DNA of 64,000 nt, taken from Tetradesmus obliquus (lineage: Eukaryota; Chlorophyta; Chlorophyceae; Sphaeropleales; Scenedesmaceae). Each line of letters begins with the position of its first letter. Position 1 is the first letter of the stretch. A program made the position numbers and the translations under genes. This document shows positions 54,544-64,000 of this stretch, in pieces. The DNA is taken from the NCBI GenBank assembly GCA_030272155.1, contig CP126194.1, forward strand, positions 3,153,501 through 3,217,500, read 5' to 3'. The notes below the pieces were generated by a model. The model ran no database searches and had not been told where the DNA came from. It saw only the letters and a program-made list of their open reading frames with translations.

Positions 54544-57500
54544 CTGCTGCTGCTGCTGCACGTACTGCTGCTGCTGGTGCTGCGCAGCAGCCTGTGCTGC
54601 AGCTGCATCCAGCTCAGCCCTCCTGCGCGCCTCCAGCTCTGCCCTTGCACGCACCGCATCTGCCTCAGCCTTAATGCGCACTGCTGCTGTTTCTGCCTCT
54701 GCGTGGGCCCGCATCTGTGCATCGCCTTCTGCTTTCACGCGCGCAGCATCAGCACCCGCTTGGATCCTCGCCACTGCAGCCTCTGCCTCTGCCTGTGCAC
54801 TTGTACGCGCGGCATCTGAAGCAGGCGCAGCAGCGGCGTCTGCTGCTGCAGGCGGCGGCGAAGGGCTGCCACTGGGTTGCGCTGCATGCTCTGCTGACTC
54901 TGCTTTCACTACTGCTGCATCAGCATGCAGCACATCTGCAGTTGGCGCTGCTGCTGGCAGTGATGCTTCCTGATCAGATGGCACTGCAGCAGCTGCAGGC
55001 TCGGCTGCTGCAGCAGTGTCCGGTTCAGCAGCGGCGCCGTCCTGTTCTTCACCAGCAGCAGCAGCAGGTGGAGATGCAGTGGTGTCTGCTGCTGCTGGTG
55101 CAGCTACTGCAGGCTCAGCTAGAGGCTGCTGCACATCCGCATCTGCTGCCGAGGGCTCTGCTGCTGAGACAGCTGCAGCAGCTTCTGCAGGTACAGCCAG
55201 CTCCTCCGCAGCCGCACCAACAGCTGCTGCATCCTGCTGCACAGCAGCTCCTGCTGGTGCCTCTGCTGCTGCTGCTGTTGTTGCTGCTGCTGCTCCTTCA
55301 GCAGCAGCTGGACCTGCCTCAGCGTCAATATCAGCAGCAGGCTGCTCAAATGCAATAGCCTCCTCAGCTGCTGCTGCTGCTGCTGCTGCTGCGTGTGTTG
55401 CATCCTCAGTAGCAGCACTCACATGCAGCTGCGCATCCGCAGCAGCATCCCCAGCTGCTGCTGCCTGTGCAGCTGCGCCTTCACTTGACGAAGGCTCGGC
55501 TGCGCCTGCAGCCGGCTCAGCTGCTGCTGCGTCAGCTGTATCACCTGCTGCCTCTGCTGCTGCAGCAGGCTCATCTGCTGCTGCGGGTGATGCCTCAGCT
55601 GTATCACCTGCTGGATCTGCTGCTGCAGCAGGCTCGGGTGACACAGATGGCTCAGCTGGTGCAGCCGCCTCTTCTGCTGCCGCCTCAACAGCTGGCTCTG
55701 CCGCAGGAGGGGGCGGTGGCGGCGGCACATCTGCTGCTGGTGCTGGTGCTGCTGCTGGCGGCGGCGGCGGCGGCACATCTGCTGTTGCCGCTGCTGGCGG
55801 AGGCGGCGGCGGCGGCACATCTGCTGCAGCTGCTGGTGGCGGCAGCGGTACATCTGCTGCTGCTGCTGGCGGTGGCGGCGGCACATCTGTAGCTGCTGCT
55901 GGTGGTGGCGACAGCAGTACATCTGCAGCTGCTGCTGGTGGCGGCGGCGGCGGTGGCACTGCTGCTGCTGCTGCTGCCGGTGGTGGCGGGGGTGGCACAT
56001 CTGCTGCTGCTGCTGGTGGTGGTGGCGGCGGCGGCGGCACATCTGCAGCTGCTGCTGGTGGTGGCGGCGGCGGCGTCACATCTGCAGCTGCTGCTGGTGG
56101 TGGCGGCGGCGGCGGCACATCTGCTGCTGCTGCTGGCGGCGGCGGCGGCACATCTGCAGCTGCTGCTGGCGGCGGCGGCGGCGGCCGCACGTCTGCTGCG
56201 GCTGCTGGCGGCGGCGGCGTCACATTTGCTGCTGCTGCTGGTGGCGGCGGCGGCAGTGGCACTGCTGCTGCTCCCTGCTTGTGCAGCACCTGTAAGGACG
56301 CGCACAAAGACCGTCAGCAGGGGCACGCACTTCGCTGCAGCTCACAGTGCTCAGGCGCTACGCGATGATGTGTGAGCATGGCGGGTGGTGAGCAATTCAC
56401 TGGTTGTGGCCAAGCAAGCATGTAGTGCTGTTGCGACTTATGCTTGGGGCTCTACACTGTGCTCGTGACAAATCTGCAGGCATGACAGCTGCCTCACGCC
56501 GCACAACAGGCTCCACAGCTGCTTCCGCAGGCACAGAGAGCTTGCCTGCATGCATGCAAGGCTATAATCCACGCACCATGCACTGTGCACCAATCGCACA
56601 ACACTACAGCCTGATTGGGTGGTTACCCGCTGACTACTTCGCCCAAATGTTTACGTGCTCGTCAATGCAAGCTCTCTGTCAATAGCAGCGCAGCGCCTCA
56701 CCTGCTGCACTAGTGCTGCATGCAGCGCCTGCTCAGTGCTGTTGCTGCTGCTGGCCAGCTGGCCCACCCACGCCTGCAGCTGCTGCAGGCTGGCCGCCTG
56801 CGTTGCCCACTGCACCTGGCCATTGCTGCTGCTGCTGCCACCTTGCAGGCACTTGTACACTCGCGGGTCAGCAGGCAGGCCTGGCAGGTGGTGGTAGGTG
56901 GCTCCAGCTGCATCTGTGCCTAGGGGGCTGTGGCACAGCAGGGACAGCAAGTCCCCATGCGGCCTTGACAGCTGCACAACAGACGCACCACGCAACCGTG
57001 AGGACGCAGGGAAAGAAGCCGCAAAGTGCAGAGATGCGACTGAAGATGCCAAAAAGCGTGAGCGGCGCGCAATGTGATGTTGGAGAGCACTGTGTGCACT
57101 GTGATGGTGTACGAACCAACCAGGAACTGGGACACTGGTGATTCCGCTGCCAGCCATGTCACTGCTTGTGCATCAGTGGGTGTAGGTCCGCTGCTGTGCA
57201 GCTGCACAGCAGACAGCAGTTTGCTGCAACTGTCACTGCAGCATACCTGCTGTGAGAGGCTCTCCTGCAGTGCTGCATCCTGGCCGAGCTTCCAGTCGCA
57301 CAGCACATACAGCAGTGAGGCCTGCAACAGCGAAATGCAGGAGTCAGTGCACTTTCTCTGCACATACATTACTGTGGCAGTGCGCTGCTGTGCCATGAGA
57401 CACATGCATAATCGTTACATTGAACACCTGCAGCTCTGCACAGCCATTCAACTGCTGCACCAAAACACTCGGTGCTGTGCACTTCCTTCGCATGCAGCTT

Positions 57501-58869
57501 GGCCTGCTAGAACGTGTGCGAGTGCTGCAGCTGTCAACTGCCGCCGCCACACCTTGTCGGTTGCTGGCAGCTCATAAAAGCCCCGATGCTCCAGTGGGTT
57601 GGCACTGAATGCGCGCTGCCACATGCCTGTGCTGCTCAGCAGTTGTGCCACATTGCTCTCCCAGCTCGAGGCACCAGGCACGCGCGCGTCCCTGCAAGGC
57701 ACAAGCAGGCCAGTATCAAGATTGTGATCCGTTAAGCAACGGGAGAGAGAGGTCTGTTACAGGGGTGGGCAAGCTATCGCCCTAGAGCGAGTCACTTGCC
57801 CCTCTTTCAGCTCACATATCATGAGAACCCGATAGCAAGCCACAAGATGCAACCAAAGTAAAACTCCAGAGGCATCTTGCAGCCCCTACCTCCCCATAAA
57901 CCAACAAGTACATGCAGTGCAGCATGTGCGAAGTGCAGCACGAAAAGCAGCAGGGTGCTCAAAGCACAGGGCACAAAACGCACAAGGGAAGGCAGGCATG
58001 GTCCAAACAGCAAGCGGGATGCACAATGGTGCTGCTTACCATAGGTGTTTGGCATGATTGCACCAAGGCACTGCTGTACACACCAAACTGCAGCAAGCAG
58101 GAGCACGCGGGACCGACAGGAGACACTGCAAGTGACATGCAAACTAAGGTGCTACTGCTTCTGCAATCCTCATGGCTGACAAGCACAGAAGCACGCAATG
58201 CGACACACAGAGCTGGAAAATCAAGCACAGTGACACACGACATGCAACATGGCCTTGCCAGAAAGTGGAGATTGGACAATTACTGACAGCACATCATGTA
58301 AAAGCAGGAAGGTCAACCAGAGCGGGGCGCCAGTACAATGCGCAGCTGTGCTGGATCAGATCGCAAGAACGGGTGATCTCCAGGCACCGCAACACGCCAA
58401 TGAGCCGGCGCAGCCTCCATTGCCACAAAATCAGCAACATGTGGTGCAACTGTGTGCTGTCAAGTGCAGAACTAGGCACTACTTGCAGACCGAGAGTGCA
58501 ACATATCTCACAGAGACAGCACACACAGCACTGCGCTGCAGCAGTTCACCTGCTGAGTAGCCTGGGCACCAGGTAATCCAAGAAGCTGCCCGCCTGCCCC
58601 CTCGGCTGCACCAATTTCTCCTCAAGGAGATCAGCCGGAAAAGGCTTGATCCCCAGGCGAGACCCGAAGGCACGGCAAAACAGTAGGACAGCTGCACAGT
58701 GCCAACTGCTGCGCAGCTGTTGTACCGCATGTCCAAGGCCTGGATCTGCGGCTGTAACCGGCGTAAGTGATGCGCCCGTCTGCTCGAGGTTGATGCTGCC
58801 CTCGTTGCCTGCAGCTGCCTCGTTCAGCAGCTGCCCATTTGAACCCGGTCCCGCCCCCACTTTCTCCAT
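52018..58869 (-). CDS. DDT-domain chromatin protein, CECR2/DDR4-like ISWI partner, with Pro-Ala and poly-Gln expansions
   Basis: Six exons: 58869-58550, 57691-57553, 57321-57247, 56971-56702, 56289-53164 and 52899-52018. Phases agree, giving 1603 residues. Residues about 54-107 form a DDT domain (CAAVLLFCRAFGSRLGIKPF, then LLEEKLVQP). Exons 2-4 continue like CECR2 and Arabidopsis DDR4: ANPLEHRGFYELPATDK, LLYVLCDWKL, and SPLGTDAAGATYHHLPGLP with DPRVYKC, the WHIM-like segment that recognises ISWI and linker DNA. Exon 5 begins with about 14 Pro-Ala-Asp-Val repeats, followed by an Ala/Asp/Glu-rich region, an Arg/Ala/Glu helix, a basic nuclear signal (KKKKKPVKKRRGWKKKRG) and an acidic Ser tract. 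Exon 6 is Gln-rich. Likely a nuclear, non-catalytic subunit of a nucleosome-sliding complex; no bromodomain is seen. Confidence 0.78.
55690..56282 (-). repeat. Coding minisatellite: P(4-8)A(3-4)DV repeats in the DDT-domain protein
   Basis: About 14 in-frame copies of a 33-45-bp unit encode a Pro run, an Ala run and then Asp-Val (variants with Asn-Val, Ala-Val or Thr-Asp-Val). Differences between copies are mainly in run length, as expected from replication slippage and unequal exchange. Confidence 0.88.
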
Positions 58870-59335
58870 GTCGCTCTCACAGCACGTTCTCAGGGTCTGT
58901 ACATGTTTGTCCAGATGGCTAGAGCAAGACGTTGTTGAGAACGCGAGTCCGTGTCACACCGCGCAACAACGCGGGCCGTCCGATACACTACAACGGCGCT
59001 GTAAAAGTCTAGAAGATGAGTTCATTGGAAGGAGCTGACTGCAATGCAGATGCACCCTCCTCAATGCTACAAGCGCACCCAGCAAAGCCCCACCTGGGCC
59101 CTGGCAGGGTTCTTTTGCGTGCTTCCTCTTGGTTTCCACGTCGAACAAATTCGATCAAGGCTTTTATGAATATAATCTTCATGCCCACGCCAGCTCAAGA
59201 CGTCCTCTGTCGTTGGAAAAGGGCATCTTCATCAATTGCTTGCATTCATTGTTGATTCGCGTCATGTAAGAACTATGTGTGGTGGACCTTGAGATTAGAC
59301 TGCTCAGAACGGGCTAGCGGCGACTGTGCAGCTCG
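58870..59335. promoter_or_regulatory. Divergent promoter region between the DDT-domain and coiled-coil genes
   Basis: The two start codons point away from each other and are 466 bp apart. A small AT-richer segment near 59155-59175 is visible. No defined box is claimed. Confidence 0.45.
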
Positions 59336-62300
59336 ATGGCCAGTGTGGAAGGCAGCCCTAGTGTGTCTGGCCAACCCTTACCTTCAAGCATCGATGACTC
59401 TGAGCAACGCATCAGAAGTCTGGAGAGGCAGCTGCAAACGGTGATCTTTGTTGCTGCTGACTGTGCAGTTTACCCCCTTGAGGCCACAACCTGAGCAGTC
59501 ACTGCACTGAGTGCGCACGGTCACCAGGGTCAGCGGATGCCCCCTCTGCAAACCATCATGCCACCCCCAGCACTTGATACCCTGGTGCCTGCAGGCCCCG
59601 CAGCTTCAACGGCACGGCAGGACAGATGAGCTCCATGGTGCAAGCAGCTGTAGTCTGCAGTGCGCATTGCAGTTGCTCCCGCAGCATCACGAGTTTGTGG
59701 CAGTGGATGTGGGTCGCGTGCCGATGTCAAGGCAGCGCGGCAGATACTCCTGCAAGCAAGCCCGCGCACGAACTGAGCATTCAGCACCGCTGTAGCACCT
59801 GAGCAGCAGCTGCAGCCTGTCAAACACTGTCCTTTCGCGTCCCCGGCTTCCCGAACATGCATGGACACCTTGCCCCACCTCCTCCGACACATATCACACA
59901 CACATCACACAGGTCACACGCATCACACATATCACACACATCACATGACAAGCCTCTGTCTCCCTTATCTCTGTCTCATGACAGGTCACCGCCGAGCGTG
60001 ATGAGCTGGAGCGCGATGTGGAGCAGCTGTGCATGTCACGCGGCGGCCACATGTTCAGCAGCAGCTACGTGCTGTCACAGCGCCTGCAGTTCCTGGAGGC
60101 AGAGGTCAAGCAGCAGCGGCTGGCGCTCAGAAGTGTGACCACAGAGAGGGACGGCCTGCAGGAAGATATCCTGCAGATACGCAGCAGCAAGCGGCAGGCG
60201 GACCAGGTGGGGGGTACAGGTGGATGTGTGCGTGATGTAGGCTGGTGGCAACAGCCCTTTCGGTGGAAAGTCTATCAGGCACTATCTGTCTTCTATCCCA
60301 GTTCTGCCAAGAACAACAACGTGTTGCTATGTTTGCATACGGTGTGCCCATGTCATTGGCTGCCCGGCCGCACACTGCTGTCGTCTGCTGCACCGCAGGG
60401 CTGGCAGGCTGAGCAGCAGCGGGCATGTGAGCTGGAGCGCCAGCTCAGCTTCTTCCAGGCCTCATCCGCTGCTGCCATCGCTGACAGGGACAGCGCAGTG
60501 TATGAGGCACGCACCTGCAAGGCTGAGCTGGAGGTGCGCAAGCTCAACCAATGTGGCGCTGCTAGCTTTGAAGCATGATTTGCAGGAAACATACTGTTGT
60601 AGTCTGCGTTTGCTACTGCACGGCGGCGAAGGACAGCGTTGTGCAAAGGATGCGGCCCAGGATATTAACAATATGTGCAGCACGTGCCTGCAAGACAGCA
60701 GGACACAGGACAGCCCTGCTTGTCTCCATTGTGGCAGTTAGTCAGCAGGCGGACAAACCGCAGCCAAGGTCGACATGGTCGTGCAGCAGGCAACCTCAGG
60801 ATCCCTGCACATTGCTTGCACTAACTTAATCTCTCAACTTTCTTCCTGCAGGCCGCCAGTGCTACGCTGAAGGAAGTGCAGGCGCGCTTGGTGGCAGCAG
60901 AGGCGCACAGCAACGACCTGCAGCAGCAGCTGGCAGCTTCCAGGCAGCAAGCTCAGAGCACAATGGAGGAGCTGACACTGGCAAGGGGCCAGGCGAGGCA
61001 GCTGCCGCTGCTGCAGCAGCAGCTGCAGACACAGACAGAGTGCGCTGAGCAGCTGCAGGTGGGCGCAGTAGTTGTGATGTGGGCACAGCAGCATACATGC
61101 AGCTGCTTGTTGTACTCCTGATTGTGGGCTAACTTGGCATTGCAGGCGTTAGGTCTAGTTACACAGCAGCTGGCCAGGACTGAGCATACTCAAGGTTAAT
61201 TGCTTGTCACAGCAGGCGCTGACCAATAACCACAATACCAATATGGCGGCTGATTCATCGCCTGCGGATGCGATGCAGGCTACGCCATGTACATGCCTGT
61301 TGCCTGACTGCACATGCCCTTGCACATGCTGCCACGGCACCCAGGTGGAGCTGTCGGATGCCAACTCCAGCATTGAGGCGCTGCAGCAGCAGCTGCAGGC
61401 AGCGCGCGAGGAGGCATCTGTGCTGCAGCAGCAGCTGGTGGATGCGCGGCAGCAGTCACAGGAGCAGGTCAAGGAACTGCGGGCGTCCAACGCTGCACTG
61501 CATGTGAGTGACGGCAGCATACATTGATGCTGCTGCTGCCGCCGCCGCTGCTCCTGTCACGAGCTTGCATACTTGTCATGTGAGGGGTGCGTGCGCTGTG
61601 TGCGGTCTTCGAATCACGACCGGTTGCGATGGCCAACCTTTATATCAGCCTGAACTGCTGTCTGTCTGCCACACACTGTACTGCTGTTGCTGCCCACAGA
61701 AACAGATCAATGAGTCTCACGTGGCTGTGGCAGACCTGCAGCAGATGCTGGAGCAGACCTCAGCAGCACTCGTGTCCAGCCAGGCAGCAGAAAAAGAGGC
61801 CCGTGCAGCAGCAGGCAGGCGGCGGCTGAAAGACGCCGCTGCTGCAGCAGCTGCTGCTGTCACACATGGCTTTGGCATTGGCACAGCAGCTGACAATGGC
61901 AAGGGATCAAAGGAGCTGCAGCAGTTGAAGGTAAGGCACCAGCACGGCTGCAGCTTGGGCGTGTTCTATTACTCTTGCAAGCTGCATGTGCACCAATGCT
62001 GCAATCATTGCTGACCGCTGTCCAAGTGCCCCTCTATCTGCGGCAGCGTGTCATCGCAGCCTGAGCACTGCTTCAAAATGTTGCTGCTGCTGCTGCTGCA
62101 GGCTCAGCTAGATGAGGCTGAGCAGACGCTGCAGCAGGCGGTGTGTGACAAGATTGGTGTGATGGAGGAGCTCAGCCAGGCACAGGTGGGCACACATGCC
62201 ATGCACTGGAACTGCTGCTTGAACCTGCATCAGTGTGTAAATGATGGTGGTGCTTCCTTTCCTTGACAGCTTGCAGGAACAGCCCGGTTGCTGCTGCCTG

Positions 62301-64000
62301 GTGCTTGGATACAGGTGAGCAACCTGTTGACCAGAACCATTTGCAGCATTCATGTGTTGCATTTGTCAGCACACGTCAGCTGCTCTGCAACACATTTGTA
62401 CTGCAGTAGCCCATGGCCAATACAACAATCTGCACACTGCATTTCTTTCCTGCAGGCAATGCAGGAGGAGCAGCTGCTCATCATTCAGCAGCTGGAGGCC
62501 CGCAACAACCAGCTGAAAGTGCTGCTGGCACAAGCCACTCAGGAAAAGGTTGACGCATTGCTGCGTGCGGCACAGGCGGGCAGCAGCAGCCAGGCCGACA
62601 CATCAGCAGCAGACCAGGATGCAAATGCCAGCAGCAGCGCATCTCGTGATAGCTCTACAGCTGCGGCAGCATCAGGCGCAGCGTCACCAGCGCCTGCTGT
62701 TGCAGCTAGCACAAGCCTGACTGGCGAGGACGCTGCCGCGACAATGGCGGCTGTCGCGCTAGGAGTCGGCGCACCAAAGCGCGTGAGAGCTGCCGTGTCC
62801 TATCCAGCAAATAGTGCCTGCGCCACTCCTCCACCATCACCTGCCTGCTCTGCATTCATGGCACCACCTAGCAGCAGCGCAGCAGCAACAGCAGCAGCAG
62901 CAGCAGGTGGAGCAGGGCATTCACGCCTGAAGACAGGTGGCAGGCACATACACAGCAGCAGCACCCCTCCGCCATCACCTGCTGGCAGCTTCTCAGCCGG
63001 CAACGAGGCGCTTGCTGCTGCAGCTGCAGCAGCACAAGCCAGGGCCCGCGGTGGCAGCAGCAGCAACAGCCTGCAATGGCCACCAACGCCTGGCCGCATT
63101 GCAGCAGCAGTAGCAGCTGCAGCAGGAGGTTACACACTGGAGCGGAAAGGCAGCAGTACTCCCACAGCTGCAGGAGCCTCAGCTGCTGCTGCTGGGATTG
63201 AGGAGGCTAGGGCGGGTGCTGGTGACAGCAATGTATGCCATGCAGCCAACAGCAGCAGCAGCAGCAGCAGCACTGACAGCAGCACCAGCAATGGTGCTGC
63301 CTCCAAGCAGTTCAGTTCCAGCAGCAAAGCGTGGCAGGAGGAGAGAGACATGCTGCTTGCACAGCTGCAGCTGCGCAGCAGCCACCTAGAGAAGCTTGTA
63401 TCTTTTGCTGGCCACTGCAGGCTGCTGCTGCAGGACCTGCAACCCGGCGCAGTAGCAGCTGCAGCAGCAGGGCAGCAGCAGCAGCAGCAAGGGAGGCGGG
63501 GTGCCACTGAGAAAGGAAGGGAACCAATGGCTCGTCTAGCATTCCTGTCGCAGGAGCTGGATGCAAGCAGGTGTGGCGGCACACAATAATAGTTAAAGTA
63601 CATTCCATGCAACATGCTACATGCCGCATGTGACAGCCGGCGCGCATCAGCACGTTGATCAAGCTGCTGCTTGTTTGAAACGCCTCACGAACAACTTCCT
63701 CAGGCCGCCCTTGACAGTTAAGCATCAAAGTTATGGCTGCGGGCTGAGGCTGGTACATGCTGCAGAGCCTGCGGCCTTCATAAGCTCAGCTCCTTTGCTG
63801 GATGGCCGCATCTCCTGTTGCTGCCTGTGACGCAAACTTGTGCTGAGCACCAACCAAAGGAGTGGCAGCCAGCCTGCCTGTCCATGTGTGTACTGTTGGT
63901 GCTCATTCTTGGTCCATAACCGATCGTGTGCTGCGTGCCCTGCTCGTTGATGCTGCTGTGGTGCAGGAAGCTCCTGCTCAGCAGCCGCTCTGCACAGCAG
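59336..64000 (+). CDS. Long coiled-coil protein (partial, runs off the right edge)
   Basis: Exons: 59336-59440, 59985-60206, 60399-60533, 60852-61058, 61345-61503, 61700-61930, 62102-62185, a possible 45-bp exon at about 62270-62314, 62456-63570, and 63967 onwards. Phases agree. Exon 1 reads MASVEGSPSVSGQPLPSSID and leads into SEQRIRSLERQLQT. Almost all later exons are heptad-rich (ERDELERDVEQL; LEAEVKQQRLALRSVTTERD; LSDANSSIEALQQQLQAARE; QLDEAEQTLQQAV; LLIIQQLEARNNQLKVLLAQ). Exon 62456-63570 then adds a Ser/Ala-rich region with two TPPPSPA-type Pro motifs and returns to a coiled coil at 63320-63570. A TAA at about 63588 is bypassed if the donor at 63571 joins to 63967 (LDASR|KLLLSSRSAQQ). 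No motor or catalytic domain is seen; a golgin, centrosomal or scaffold role is possible but not shown. Confidence 0.7.
59880..59946. repeat. CACATCACA-type simple repeat in intron 1 of the coiled-coil gene
   Basis: A run of CACACATCACACAGGTCACA-like steps of 8-10 bp, ending about 40 bp before the exon-2 acceptor. It is C/A-rich on the gene strand. Confidence 0.75.

Noticed and set aside
55016..56368. 450-codon plus-strand Ala/Gly-rich frame
   Set aside because: Antisense shadow of the Pro-Ala repeat of the DDT-domain gene, whose exon phases and conserved N terminus fix the minus strand.
61146..61195. Extra exon ALGLVTQQLARTEHTQ in the right-hand coiled-coil gene
   Set aside because: It would end in phase 1, whereas the next exon at 61345 needs phase 0. 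Left as intron.

Overview
The window reads as nuclear DNA of a green alga. Genes are split by many short GT-AG introns whose 3' ends are usually a CTG/CTGCAG run. Codons are GC-rich, poly-Ala and poly-Gln tracts encoded by CAG/CTG repeats are everywhere, and several proteins carry predicted organelle-targeting leaders. The split-direct-repeat tyrosine-recombinase element and the style of low-complexity insertion fit a chlorophyte, possibly of the Sphaeropleales (Scenedesmus-like); that placement is inference. All gene models below were built by hand from splice signals, and in each multi-exon model the exon phases close exactly.

Layout. 1-1977 (+): 3' half of a phospholipase B-like gene. 3.9-7.45 kb: a 30-bp minisatellite interrupted by a compact mobile element (5469-7369) that has A1-ORF-B1/A2-B2 split direct repeats and encodes only a decayed tyrosine recombinase. 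8.6-12.4 kb (-): a coiled-coil, Gln-rich protein. 12.97-19.69 kb (-): a ten-exon importin-13/transportin-3-type karyopherin. 20.03-23.78 kb (+): a bacterial-type TrmA tRNA (uracil-54-C5)-methyltransferase. 25.14-26.25 and 28.60-29.68 kb (+): tandem truncated-haemoglobin paralogues. 30.99-34.91 kb (-): an unrecognised protein with one membrane segment. 36.26-43.38 kb (+): a BAT2_N/PRRC2 (MOS1-like) protein with an RGG tail. 46.21-48.19 kb (-) and 48.22-49.67 kb (+): head-to-head SDH4 and SDH3, the two membrane anchors of respiratory complex II. 52.02-58.87 kb (-): a DDT-domain protein resembling CECR2/DDR4 ISWI partners. 59.34 kb to the window end (+): a coiled-coil protein.

Most genes are unrelated housekeeping functions and there is no operon-like logic. 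The exceptions are the SDH3/SDH4 pair, whose start codons lie only 29 bp apart and so probably share a promoter, and the haemoglobin pair, which shares an upstream motif at matching distance. Two other divergent pairs (karyopherin/trmA, DDT protein/coiled-coil protein) have compact shared upstream regions of 0.35-0.47 kb. The strongest candidate for something undescribed is the recombinase-only split-direct-repeat element sitting precisely inside a minisatellite unit.
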